From assembly GCA_025093985.1 (NCBI GenBank), contig JACAAK010000014.1, positions 2,232,001 through 2,296,000 on the forward strand: a DNA stretch of 64,000 nucleotides, written 5' to 3'. How positions within the stretch are numbered: the stretch's first letter is position 1; each line of letters begins with the position of its first letter. The stretch is from Calvatia gigantea (taxonomy: Eukaryota > Basidiomycota > Agaricomycetes > Agaricales > Lycoperdaceae). Position numbers and translations under genes: made by a program. Under the pieces are notes generated by a model that saw only the letters and a list, made by a program, of their open reading frames with translations, ran no database searches and was not told the origin of the DNA. Shown here piece after piece: positions 1 through 14,670 of this stretch.

Positions 1-72
1 GAAACAGGTACGCAGATAGTTAGGAATGTAGAATAGCATGGAACTCGTTATGATCGGTGGAAGCTCATAACA
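1..72 (-). repeat. End of a family-A LTR (partial, at window edge)
   Basis: These 72 bases match the last part of the A3 LTRs, including the GGTGGAA-CT-ATAACA end, in minus-element orientation. The LTR ends in CA at 72 and is followed by ACTAC (73-77). In copy A2 the same ACTAC precedes the continuing integrase codons, so ACTAC is probably the right half of a 5-bp target duplication. The rest lies left of the window, so a solo LTR and a full element cannot be told apart. Confidence 0.75.
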
Positions 73-786
73 ACTACAATCATATCAAGAAAAGATGAAA
101 CAGACCCACAATAACAGCAAGCTGCACATAATGTGATATCAAGCTGGTGATGAAGTATGGCTAGAAAATGCAAATATTCATACCAATCAGCTATCAAAGA
201 AGCTAGGCCAAAAGGTATGGGCCTTTCCAAATCAAGGAAAAGATAGGAGAAGTGGCATATTGGCTCGCCTTACCAAAAGGATGGGCCATCCATAATGTGT
301 TTAATGAACAGCTGCTTACCCCAGTGCAGAAAGTGACATTCCCAAGCCAGCAAAGACTACCAGTGCCCAAGCTAGTGATCATCAATAACAAAGAAGAATA
401 TGAGGTAGAAGAGATCTGAGGATGATGAAAATGGGGACAGGGATATCAATTCCTAGTATACTGGAAAGGGTATGACAACAAGGATGATACATGGACAGCA
501 GAGTCAAACCTGACAAATGCTCAAGATGCAATAGCAGAATACCAAAAAGAGGCATCTGGAGGATACCCATAAAAAGGGGAGCAGAAAAACCAAAAAGTCA
601 TCACCTAGCCAAAGAAATTAACCAGATATACCTTCCTCCCAAGCCAACTGCATTACCATTTGCTCCCTTATCCACCCCAACCCAACCACAATCTCTTCTG
701 TTCCCCTTCCAGAACCAGGCAGCAGCCAAGCACCTACACCCTAAGGCACTTGCTACAACCTCACCACTACACCATCCCCAGCACAA
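73..786 (+). pseudogene. Truncated family-A Ty3/gypsy copy A4 (integrase C-terminus, chromodomain, start of ORF3)
   Basis: The plus strand continues the A integrase (SYQEKMKQ region), then the chromodomain (EEYEVEEI, then FLVYWKGYDN), the end of pol (TAA at 619-621) and the start of ORF3. The ORF3 start codon, ATG in the other three copies, is ATA here (628-630). A TGA breaks the chromodomain. Similarity to A2 stops at about 786 (CAGCACAAG), where family-B ORF3 begins on the other strand. The absence of an LTR at that junction points to deletion or recombination rather than a clean insertion. Longer open frames across 491-1109 are chimeras of the two elements, not genes. Confidence 0.8.
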
Positions 787-1129
787 GGCCGGTGAAGACG
801 TTGACCCAGAAGTGTTTGTTCTGGTCCACAAATTGTTGGAGCTCATCTCTGGTGAAGACAGCATTCAGCAGGGTGATTATTGGCTTCTCCAGTAGTTTGT
901 TGATTTGGACTGTGGGAAGGATTGAGGCAGGGGCTTCATGGTCCACAGGTATAATGGCAGGAGGGTTGGATATAGAAATACGAGGAAAGGAGGAAAGAGA
1001 TTGGGACTTTTTGACAGGGGAGTTATTTTTAGTGGAGAGTGAGGAGATTGAGGAAAGAGAGGGAGAGGGGGATGAGGCCACAATAGTGGCTTTCTTTCCC
1101 TTCTTGTAGTTTTTCTGAGTAGGTGCCAT
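787..1129 (-). pseudogene. Family-B ORF3 (3' truncated)
   Basis: An open frame of about 114 codons starts with MAPTQKNYKKGK about 100 nt downstream of the family-B pol stop, where family A also has a third ORF. It is Lys/Ser/Pro-rich at the start. It ends with an ELQQFVDQNK...WVNVFTG segment that loosely resembles the EIETITAQNKWLVVN segment of A ORF3. It is cut at 787 by the junction with copy A4. I know of no function. Homology with A ORF3 is inference from position and a short motif. Confidence 0.5.
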
Positions 1130-1232
1130 TAGTAGTTTAGTTCGTAGGAATGCTATTGAGGAATGATGGAGAAGTTGGGAGAATCTTGGGTTATTTATAT
1201 CCTTTTCATCATTTAGGTGGAGCAGTTGTTAG

Positions 1233-3883
1233 TCAGTGTTCTTGTTGGTATTTTTGTAACAGTTCTTGGGCATGTGGTAAGAGTTGTGCTTTGTTTTCCC
1301 AAGAGTTTTCTTCATAGTCATATCCCTTCCATTTGATGTAGTATTCCCTTTGTTTATTTTTGGTTCTATGGTTCAAGATACCTTCAATTTCATATTCTTC
1401 TTCTCCTTCTATTATATCAGGGAAGGGTGGTTCTGGGTTTGGCCCATAGATATTGTTTTTGGTGTATTTGGAGAGAAGGGTAGCATGGAATATATTGAGA
1501 ATTTTCCATGTTTCAGGTAGTTTCAGCCAGTAGGAGAGTGGTAATAAGACTTCTTGGATGGTGAATGGTCTGAGGCATTTTGGCACTATTTTGTTTGATT
1601 TGAATGGGAGTTTCAGGTTTCTTCATTCAAGCCACACTTTTTGTCTTAGGGTAAAGGGTTTGAATTTGGACCTAATTCACTGTTCCATATGTTCCATTGC
1701 TAGTTTGTGGGCAGCTATTGCTTCTCTTCGTGTGTGGTCCAGGAATTCTATTCTTTCTTTTGTAGTGGTAAAGTTTGATTCTTCAAGGATCATAGGTATT
1801 CCATGGGGTTTTGTTCCATACATGAGTTCAAAAGGTGTTTGTTTTCAGTCTGAGTGTGTCCAGGAGTTGTGGGAGAATTCGAGGATCAAAAGTGCTTCAG
1901 ACCAGGTAGAAGGGTTTTCTGTACAGTAGATAGACAGGTATGCTGAGATTTCCTGGTTGAATTGTTCTGTAGTTCCATCAGATTGAGGGTGATAGGCTGA
2001 TGAGAATGATTGGGTGATTCCAAGGCATTTTATGAGGGCTTGACTGGAGTTTGCTCAGAATCTGGGGTTGCGGTCAGAAATAATCTTGTCTGGTAGTCCA
2101 AATCTGGTGTAGACTTTGTTTATAATTATGTTAGCAATTCCTTTGGCAGTGATTTCTTTCGTACAAGGAGTGAGAATTACCCCCTTTGTAAGTCCATGGT
2201 CCACTATGGACAGAATTGAGTCAAAACCATGGGATTTGGGTAAGTTGGTAAGCAGATCCATAGCGATGTGAGTGAATGGCCTAGTGGAGATCGGTGGCAG
2301 TATTGGTTGCAATGGTAGGTGGGAAGGGTTCTGGTTAATCTTGAATTGTTGACATGCACTGCATCCTTTGATGTAATTTCGTACAAAAGTACTCATTCCT
2401 GGCCAATATACCTTGGCTTTGGCCATTCGGTAGGTTTCTTGTTCACCAGGGTGTCCAGCAGAAGGGTGGTCATGGTATTGTTGAATAATGCATCAGTGGA
2501 GTTTCATGTCTTCTGGGATAATAATTTTCCCTTTGAAGGTCATGAGATGTCCAGATGTCATGGGAATAATTCCATATTTCAAGTTGATTGCTTCCGGTGA
2601 TTCTGACAGAAGTTGTTTCATAGCTTCCATGGTGACTTCATTGTATTTGGAGGATTTTGTGATATCATTCTGCAGCTCTTGATCAACCAGGAAGATGAAT
2701 AGTTTGTTAGGTAATACTGTAATTTCACTGAGAAATACTTCTTCAGGAAGGACAATAATGTTTTCATTGTCATTGTCATTATCTGGGGTGTGATCTGGTC
2801 AGCATGAGAGGGCATTGGCAGCTGGTATTTTGGTTCCTGGGACATGTTCAATTGTGAAGTCGAAATGTGTGAGGAATCTAAGCCATCAGGCTTGTCTTCT
2901 GGAGATATTTTGGGGTTTCCTCCAAAAGGTGAGATTTTTGTGATTGGTCTGTATGGTTACATGATGTTGGGCTCCTTCTAGGTAGTGTTGCCATTCTTCT
3001 AGTGCAGTAATTATGGCAAGGAGCTCCCTGTCATGTATTTCATAGTTGCATTGAGTGGGATTGAACACTTTGGATAGGAAGGCTACTGGATGGTAGTTTC
3101 CATTTGTGTCCTGTTGTGATAAGACAGCTCCTAGCGCATATTTCAAGGTGTCTGTTTCGATAAAGAAGGGTTTTGTTTGGTCCAGCATTAGCAAAACAGG
3201 TTTCTTCATGAATTCGGATTTTAGTCAGTTGAAGGCTTCATTTGCCTTGATTTCCCATTCAAATTTCTTTGTCTTGGACAGAAGGGTATTAAGTGGTCAG
3301 GAGATATTGGCATAGCAATGTATGAATTTTCAGTAGAAGTTGCAAAATCCCATAAATTTTCTGACATTGTGGGTAGTGCAGGGTAAGGGCCATTCTTCTA
3401 TTCCATGGAGTTTAGTACTGTCCATTTCGATCTTGTCGGGGGAGATTATCATGCTGAGATATTCCAGATGGGTTTTGTCGAATTCACATTTTTCTAGTTT
3501 TAGGTATAGGTCATTGTCTTTCAGAATCTGGAGTGCCTCCAGGGTAAGGCGATCCATTTCTTCCTGGGTTTTTGCATAGATTAGAATGTCATCCATATAG
3601 ATTATGATTCCTCCTCTATCTAGCATTTTAGCAAATATCATATCCATCATCTTTTGGAAGATGGCAAGAGAGTTGCACATTCCAAAGAACATGACGTTTG
3701 GTTTGTAAAGCCCAATCAGAGTCTTGAAGGTGGCTTTCCATTGATCTCCTTCTCGAATCCAGATGTTATTGTATTCAAGTCGGATATCCATTTCGGTGAA
3801 TAATTTTGCTCCTTGAAGCTTATCCATAATGGTCGTTATTATGGGAATGGGGTATGCATTCTTCTTGGTGTATTTATTCAGAT
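1233..3883 (-). pseudogene. Family-B Ty3/gypsy pol, 3' half: RT, RNase H, integrase, chromodomain
   Basis: Read on the minus strand from 3883: reverse transcriptase (YTKKNAYPIPII, GLYKPNVMFFG, catalytic YMDDILIY), RNase H (FIETDTLKYALGAVLSQQD, YEIHDRELLAII), integrase zinc-binding region (YIKGCSACQQFK) and core (HIAMDLLTNLPKS, PDKIISDRNPRF), and a C-terminal chromodomain (EEEYEIEGILNHR, YYIKWKGYDYEENSWE) ending at 1233. Several TGA and TAG codons interrupt the frame, so it is not functional. RT is split at 3884-3891 by the hAT-like insertion and again by copy A1. The upstream RT residues are at 5202-5258 and 11614 onwards. Confidence 0.85.
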
Positions 3884-3891
3884 AATGGTAA

Positions 3892-5193
3892 AGAGGCAGA
3901 AATAGAATACCAAGAGTGATAGGGTTGTACTGCTTAGATTAAGCTGACAGAATAGATATTTAAAGATTTCTGCACAATGCAAGTTCATGGGGAGGCAATC
4001 TAACAATATGAGGGACAATTCCACAAAATAATGTGAAACAATGACACATAGAGAAAACCAGAATAACTAACTACCTTCACTAAGAAGAGTAAAACCAAGT
4101 TACACTGTAAAAAGTGCAACTTGTGTCCCTTATCTAAGAAGTTAACAAGACACAGAACCTCAGGTACTCTCTAAGATTCACCCTTATCAAGTCAACGACC
4201 AGAAGCACACTGTCCTACACTTGTGATACTCCAAGTACCAGGGTGTAGCAATGCAATACACTCTTAATCTAAGCTCACTTCACAAGTAAGCCAAGGTCTT
4301 CTTCTTAGATTACAAAGGTCTCAACTTTAGCTCAAGTCACTTAATCCAGTTAATCTCAAAAGAACTTATTACTTTACTTTGCTCAGGCACAATAGATCAC
4401 TTTTCACTGCACTCTGAAGGCTGGGCAATGGCTAGTAGGTTCCTTGCCACATCCAACATCTCAGAGGCAGTTTATATATTATTTGGGTGCTCATTATGAC
4501 AAGATAATGATTACACAACTAGGAACATATTATCAAGCAAGGTACAAACTGGTAGATTAGATCGCATGCCAAGAGAGCCGCAATCTGTTAGATTAGTGAA
4601 ACATTGGAAATACAGGAGGATTCTGGGTATCTGTTTGTTCTGGGCTGTGTTTTAGCCCATTCTCTGGGTCTGCATTCTTCTCTAAATATGTAGAACATCT
4701 AAGATTTTGGACATCACATGAACTGCTCTCCTACATATCCCCATGGATTGTATGTGAATGTGTCCATACACGTCATTAGTGCTGAGTGAGGTTTGTTAAT
4801 CTAACAACAGTGGCATTTCCTCATGAACATGCTGATCATCCTTTTAGATTAAGTGTGTCAGACTTATTTCTCGAGTCTAGACTCATTGGAGGGATCCTGT
4901 AGCTCTGTATAGATGCATTGGAATGGTTTTACCACCTGGTCCAGCCAGAATCATGACTGGTCATATGGTACACTGTTAGAATTGCTTTTAGTTAAGCACA
5001 GTGGTCATCCTATAGCTGCTGCTATCTGTCATCAATAGCCATAGTGTTCTATAGTGATTGAGTACTCTTTTATTATACTATTGGGCTCTTAGATTAGGTT
5101 GTACTACTACAGGAAGGTTCAATGTAATCATTAGATTAGGCTTGTATGCCTTAGATTAGCAATTTTCAAGCATGAAAATGGCTTTGCCATTAC
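3892..5193. mobile_element. hAT-like non-autonomous DNA element inserted in family-B RT
   Basis: The family-B RT codons stop at AATGGTAA (3884-3891) and resume after an exact second AATGGTAA (5194-5201). The joined frame reads CQDYHYLN, as expected for RT. An 8-bp duplication is the hallmark of hAT transposons. The 1302-bp insert has no credible coding region but holds nine exact TTAGATTA/TAATCTAA octamers (3934, 4265, 4305, 4588, 4797, 4844, 5089, 5131, 5151), like hAT subterminal repeats. TAATGG-T/C-AAAG at both ends in inverted orientation may be a short TIR that overlaps the duplication, so the exact termini are uncertain by about 10 bp. Confidence 0.65.
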
Positions 5194-5201
5194 AATGGTA
5201 A

Positions 5202-5258
5202 TCCTGACATGGTCGGAGTTTTCCATCCTTCTTTCCTATGAAAAAGAAAGATGAGGCC
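5202..5258 (-). pseudogene. Family-B RT fragment between two insertions
   Basis: This 57-bp strip on the minus strand reads SSFFFIGKKDGKLRPCQDY, the start of the reverse transcriptase. It lies between the hAT-like element (left) and copy A1 (right), and AGGCC (5254-5258) is the left target duplication of A1. It shows that the flanking pieces were once one B element. Confidence 0.85.
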
Positions 5259-5564
5259 TGTTATAACTTTAGTCTGAGTAAACCTCAGGTTGCAACTTGG
5301 GCTAAGACTTGAGGGCAAATAAGGGAGGGGAGAACTAGGTGGTTAAGCATACCAAATACAGGAGTGTGTATGTATGCTTAAATATGGTAGACATCCAGTT
5401 GAACAGATGGAGGTGACTACATGAAACGTCTGATGGTAACAGTGCAGTAGTTACTGGGGATCAAGACTTGGAGATTGCTAGACTAGAATAGGTGAAACAG
5501 GTATAAGGTGTAGTAGAATGCAGACAGGTATGGAGTGGATATGAATAAGCAAAAGTTTACAACA
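5259..5564 (-). repeat. 3' LTR of copy A1
   Basis: It starts TGTTATAACTTTAG and ends TTTACAACA, and is alignable end to end with 11303-11608. It is preceded by the target duplication AGGCC. On its internal side lies a short purine-rich stretch (AATCAGGGGG on the minus strand), a candidate polypurine tract. Confidence 0.95.
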
Positions 5565-5582
5565 ATACCCCCTGATTAGGCT

Positions 5583-6572
5583 TCATACCTCAGGAAGCTC
5601 ATCAAAGTCTCTATTTACTACAGCAGCTGCAAGTGCTTTCTTGGTGGTGGCAATGAGGAATTTTCCATCATTGGATCGCACTAAGAAGATGGGTGAGTGG
5701 CTTTGTCCATCTTGTCAGATAGGGACTGGGACACCATTGAATGGGAAGTCGGTGGTGGTGGAACTGTCCCAGTAATTCTTGACTATTGAGTTCCAGTAGT
5801 GTTGGTCCTTTTCTTGTCCTAGTAGCACAGTGTAGAATCTTGTGGATGGGAGAAAAACTGATATGAGCTGCAGTGGTGTGATGGTCTTTATGAAGCAGCA
5901 GAGAGCATTGACTTCTTCTTTCATGGAGACAGTAGTTTCCTCGTCCATCGGAGTGTTGGTATGAGGTGGTGGTATGGGGTTAACTGTGTCATGTAATTCG
6001 GAGAGGGTGATATAAATCCTGTCAACTAGGGTATTGATGTCAGGGTCCTCATTTGACTTGTCTCTTCTGAGCAGCTTCATGGCTATGTCAGCAAGCTCAA
6101 GGAATATGTTGGCAATGTCAAGGTGGTTGAAAACCTCGAGGCCTAGGTCAATCCGACTTTGGAGTCCCTGGACATGATCTTGTTCATTAGGGGTGAGGGT
6201 GGATTGGTCTAATGCTTAGAAGATGGCAGGGATATATTAGTTAGTGGAGGAGGATGCATTGGTGAATCCTGTGTACATGTCGGTGAAGGTAATGCAAGCG
6301 GTGGTGAGGGTAATGTGTCAGTTTACTACTAGTCATTTGTTCTGGGCAGTGATGTTTTCGATTTCACTGTTGGTTGCCTTGTCAACATCCTTGAGTAGAG
6401 CTTTGAGGAGGCCTTGTGCTGGGGATGGCATCTTAGCGAGATTGAAGTGAGTTCCTTGGGGAGCCAGTGCTCTGCTGCTGCCTAGTTCTGGGAATGGCAG
6501 GGAAGAGATTCTGGTAGGGGTGGGGTGTATGAGGGAGTCAATGGCAATGTGGTTGTGTTGGGAGACAGGCAT
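5583..6572 (-). pseudogene. ORF3 of copy A1 (downstream of pol, unknown function)
   Basis: The frame of about 329 codons starts ATG at 6572, 6 nt after the pol stop codon TAA (6579-6581), and ends TGA at 5583-5585 just before the polypurine tract. Conserved segments shared with A2 and A3 are the start MPVSQ/MPSSQ, SLLKDVDKATNSEIE, QNK, LDQSTLTP, MDEETTVSMKEEVN and DFPFNGVPVPI. Internal TGA codons disable this copy. There is no signal peptide, membrane segment or Env-like feature. It resembles no family I recognise. Its conserved position in three copies implies the active element encoded it. Confidence 0.7.
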
Positions 6573-6578
6573 GTCTGT

Positions 6579-11223
<4,645 letters not shown>

Positions 11224-11289
11224 ATACTAGCTCCTGGGTTGCTCCTGTTCAGGCCTGTTTCAGCCTACTTCTTGCAAGGTGAGGTGGGG

Positions 11290-11300
11290 ATGCTTAACCA
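11290..11300 (-). promoter_or_regulatory. Self-priming PBS of copy A1
   Basis: On the minus strand, TGGTTAAGCAT lies two bases inside the 5' LTR. It is the exact reverse complement of ATGCTTAACCA (11384-11394, minus strand) within that LTR, about 35 nt downstream of a TATA-like box. This is the arrangement of Tf1/sushi elements, whose mRNA 5' end anneals to the PBS. A2 (13445-13455) and A3 (26806-26816) have the same PBS. Confidence 0.75.
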
Positions 11301-11302
11301 AA

Positions 11303-11608
11303 TGTTATGACCTTAGTCTGAGTAAACCTCAGGTTGCAACTTGGGCTAAGACTTGAGGGCAAATAAGGGAGGGGAGAACTAGGTGGTTAAGCATACCAAA
11401 TACAGGAGTATGTATGTATGCTTAAATATGGTAGACATCCAGTTGAACAGATGGAGGTGACTACATGAAACATCTGATAGTAACGGTGCAGTAGTTACTG
11501 GGGGTCAAGACTCGGAGATCGCTGGACTAGAATAGGTGAAACAGGTACAAGGCATAGTAGAATGCAGACAGGTATGGAGTGGATATGAATAAGCAAAAGT
11601 TCACAACA
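11303..11608 (-). repeat. 5' LTR of copy A1
   Basis: It starts TGTTATGACCTTAG and ends TTCACAACA, followed by the target duplication AGGCC. On the minus strand it contains a TATA-like box (CATATTTAAGC) and the predicted transcript start ATGCTTAACCA (11384-11394). Confidence 0.95.
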
Positions 11609-11613
11609 AGGCC

Positions 11614-13129
11614 ATGGGGGATTCAGATTCTTGGATATATCCTTTTCAGAGGTTTTCATGTATGAACTTCTTGAGTTCCTCAGTTTCAAGGGGTAATAGG
11701 GGATACGTTTTCCCTAGTTCTGGCTTAAAGCTGTCTAGGAGTTTGATCTTGTGATCATATGGTCTAGTAGGGGGAAATCGTTCTGATTTCTTGGTGTCAA
11801 ATAGGGATGCGAATTTCTGGTATTTGTTGGGTAATTTCATATTGACTTTTGGGGTTGATTTTTGTGCAAGGCTCATAGCCTGGGTGATTTTTGTGTTGAT
11901 TTCAAGTTCATGCAGGGTTTGAGTGATTTCGTAGAGTTCATGTTCCAGGTGAAATTCATTGAAATTGATGTTTTCCAAATAGAGTTTGAGTTTGTCGATT
12001 GAGAGTTCAGGTTCCTCAGAATGAATGATGGCCTCAAAGACTTTTACTGCAAGTGGATCAAAGTCTTCATCCAGATAGGTGTAGCATTCAATATCATTCA
12101 TCCTGTGGATGTCTAGGGCAATCTCATTGATAGTGGTGGGTCCATTTGTGGATTTCACAATTAAGAGTACAATGTGCTCATTGTTTCACCATTTGAACTC
12201 TTGAGTAGTCCAGTTTATATCTGGGTTTGCTTGCTATAGCCAAGGGTATCCTAGGATCGGGTCTTTTGATCCTATTTCTGAGACATAGGCTTTGAAGTGA
12301 CATTGTTTTCTGTCAAGTAAGGCATTTAGTTTGACACTTTCATAAATAGATCCATTTTCATTTGGAGTTCCATCCGCATTAGATACTTTGATAGGTTGGT
12401 CCATAGTATGGGTTCATAGTCCATGCGTTTTTGTAAATGTAGAAGAAATAAAATTTCCTTGGGCTCCAGAGTTGATTAAGGTGGTGACTGGGATATTTTA
12501 TATATGTTTTTGGTTCAGTTTGATAGGAAGGAAGATTGATGCTTTATTGTTTGAAGTAGGAAGTTTGATTAGGTTGATTTGTGGGTCACCTAGTGATTCC
12601 TTTACAGGATTGGGTGACACACTTAAAAATCCCCAAAGGGTTTGAGTGTCAGGTTGGAAATATAGGCTTCTCTGAATTCCATTCATTCATCTGTTGAACG
12701 GTGCACGTAGGGGATCGAAAGGGGAACGTAACAGCAGTTAAACGAAGTGTATTGGATGAGAACTGAAGGAGTAATTCCACAATTACTGTGGAACACTGTA
12801 AGAGACTAAAATGACAAGATACACTATTCTACTCACCTGTGGAACACTGTAAGAGACTAAAGGCCTCCAAAGCGTCCATAGGCAGCTACAAGTCCAACTG
12901 TCATGTGACAACAGTCACATGACCCAAACTCCGTCAGTGATAAGCCCACCTTTGCCTATACACTCTCTAATACAACTCTGTCACTACTTACTGACTGGGG
13001 CAAATCTAACATCATCTATAGGGAGTTCTCTGATCATTGCTTGGATGTCTAATGCAGAGATTTTTCGGGTTTGGTTGGGGTTGGCGCCTGAATAGTTTCT
13101 GGGGGGTTGGGGTCGTGGTGGTTGTGAGT
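11614..13129 (-). pseudogene. Family-B gag-pol junction, protease and pre-RT region
   Basis: Read on the minus strand from 13129: a linker (KISALDIQAMIRELPIDD), an intron-like 305-nt interruption (12691-12995), a protease region with LINSGAQGNFIS (the usual DSGA appears as NSGA, a G-to-A change), and the segment before RT (KYQKFASLFDTKKSERFPP...ETEELKKFIHENL). The frame then runs straight into the RT strip at 5202-5258 once copy A1 is removed. In-frame stops (YPWL*, EFKW*) and the lost protease Asp show it is dead. Confidence 0.8.
12691..12995 (-). other. Intron-like insert in family-B pol
   Basis: B-type coding (ELPIDDVRFAP) stops and resumes in phase (MNGIQRSLYF) across 305 nt. The insert starts GTCAGTAAGT and ends TTCAACAG on the minus strand. 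Inside, a 22-bp sequence (GAACACTGTAAGAGACTAAA on the plus strand) occurs twice, at about 12799 and 12841. It could be a true spliceosomal intron, or a small insertion that by chance carries splice-like ends. Confidence 0.4.
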
Positions 13130-13134
13130 ACCGG

Positions 13135-13442
13135 TGTTATGGTTTTTCACCAATCAAATCATACTCCAACCTTGTCTGCATTCCTATACCGCTAGTATAT
13201 CTGTTTCACCTATTCCTGTCGAGCGATCTCCAGCTATGACTCCTGTTAACTACTGTACCAACCTGATTGGACATTTCGCATAGTTATCCCTATCCATTCA
13301 ACTGGATGGCTCTCTATATTTAAGCATACATACATCCACTGTATTTGGTACACTTAATCACCTTTGTTTCCTCTCCCCTTACTTGCCCTCAAGTCTTAGC
13401 CCAAGCTACAACCTGAGGTCTTATCAGACTAAGGTTGTAACA
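13135..13442 (+). repeat. 5' LTR of copy A2
   Basis: It starts TGTTATGGTTTT and ends GTTGTAACA and holds the TATATTTAA box. Its transcript-start motif is mutated (CACTTAATCA) relative to the 3' LTR (ATGCTTAACCA at 19097-19107). The PBS TGGTTAAGCAT is at 13445-13455. Confidence 0.92.
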
Positions 13443-13526
13443 TTTGGTTAAGCATCCCCACCTCACCTTGCAAGGAGTAGGCTGAAACTAGGCCTGAATA
13501 AAACAAGACAACCCAAGAGCTAGTAT

Positions 13527-14670
13527 ATGAGCTCGAACCCAGACAAATATAGAGAACCAAATCTCAAAGTCACTGATGATGAATCTGAGACATCAGACAA
13601 AGAAGAAACAGGGAACCCTGAAGTACCTGAAGAACCAACTGGAGAAACATACAATGAACCCAGAGCAAACCCAGCAGAAGAAGAAGTACTATCAGAACTT
13701 CTAAATGAACTCGACCTAGCAGAGGAAGAGTTAATCCATCAGGAGAATCCAGGACAGAAGAAATCAGACGAATCAAGTTCAGATGAAACAGAATCAGAAA
13801 CTGGCTCCAATATGACTGACAACACAATAGTACCCACAACAGTGCCCAGTGGGAAAGGCTTAGTACCAGACCCCAGATTCTTTGACAGCACCCGCACCAA
13901 ATTCAATGATTGGTGGAGAGCAATGACACTCTTCATGAAATTCAACAAAATAGTCTCAGCAGATGACAAGGCTATAGCAATTTTAGCCAGGCTAAGAGGA
14001 GGAACAGCAGGAGCCTATGCAGCCATGAAGGCCCCACAAATCCTAGATGGAGAAGACTCAGTGGATTGGAAAGCATTCTCCGAAGACTTTAGAAAAACTT
14101 TCTCCAATGATGCCTTGAACAGCAAGGTGGAATGGCAAATTGAGAAATTCAAACAAGGGAACAAAAACACTGCCAACTACCTAATCAAATTACAAGTCCT
14201 AAAGAGCAAGGCAAAAACAGACAACAAACATGCAATGTTCCTACTCAAAAAGAACACCAGGCAGGACATCATCCACATCATCACAGGCTACCCACCTAGC
14301 GCTAGACCAGATACCTACATAGAATGGACAGAAGCCATTCTTGCCATGGGACAGGGGTACGAAGCATCAGAATACTGAGGAGATAAGAAAACCAACACTG
14401 GAATGACCTATGGAGGAATGGGAGAGCCAATGGAGATAGGCAGCAGATGTCACATCTTCAATGCAAAAGGGAAACCAAAATGCTACAATTGTGGCATTTT
14501 CCAGCCACATTGCCAAGGACTGCAAGAAGCCCAAGGGGCTAACCTATTACAACTGTAGAAAAACAGGCTATATTGCTAAAGTTTGCACCATGCCCAAGAA
14601 AGTACAAATCCAAGCAGCAGAAGAAGCCAGCCCAGGAGAACAGAAGGATTTTTCCAAAGACTCCGAGTAG
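13527..14670 (+). pseudogene. gag of copy A2
   Basis: It starts MSSNPDKYREPN like A1 and A3. The acidic N-terminus is followed by the capsid segment (FFDSTRTKFNDWWRAMTLFMKFNKI, then WKAFSEDFRKTFSNDALNSK and NTANYLIKLQVLKSK), which is open for 283 codons to a TGA at 14376. The zinc-knuckle region ([14 protein letters not shown]) follows after a small frameshift, and the frame ends in TAG at 14668-14670. Capsid integrity is better here than in A1. Confidence 0.88.

Noticed and set aside
491..1109. Two plus-strand open frames of 134 and 149 codons
   Set aside because: They read through the junction of copy A4 and antisense family-B ORF3; only the first part matches a known element and in part in the wrong frame.
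5583..6572. ORF3 as an envelope-like gene
   Set aside because: No signal peptide, no membrane-spanning segment and no fusion-like motif; only its position after pol suggests it.
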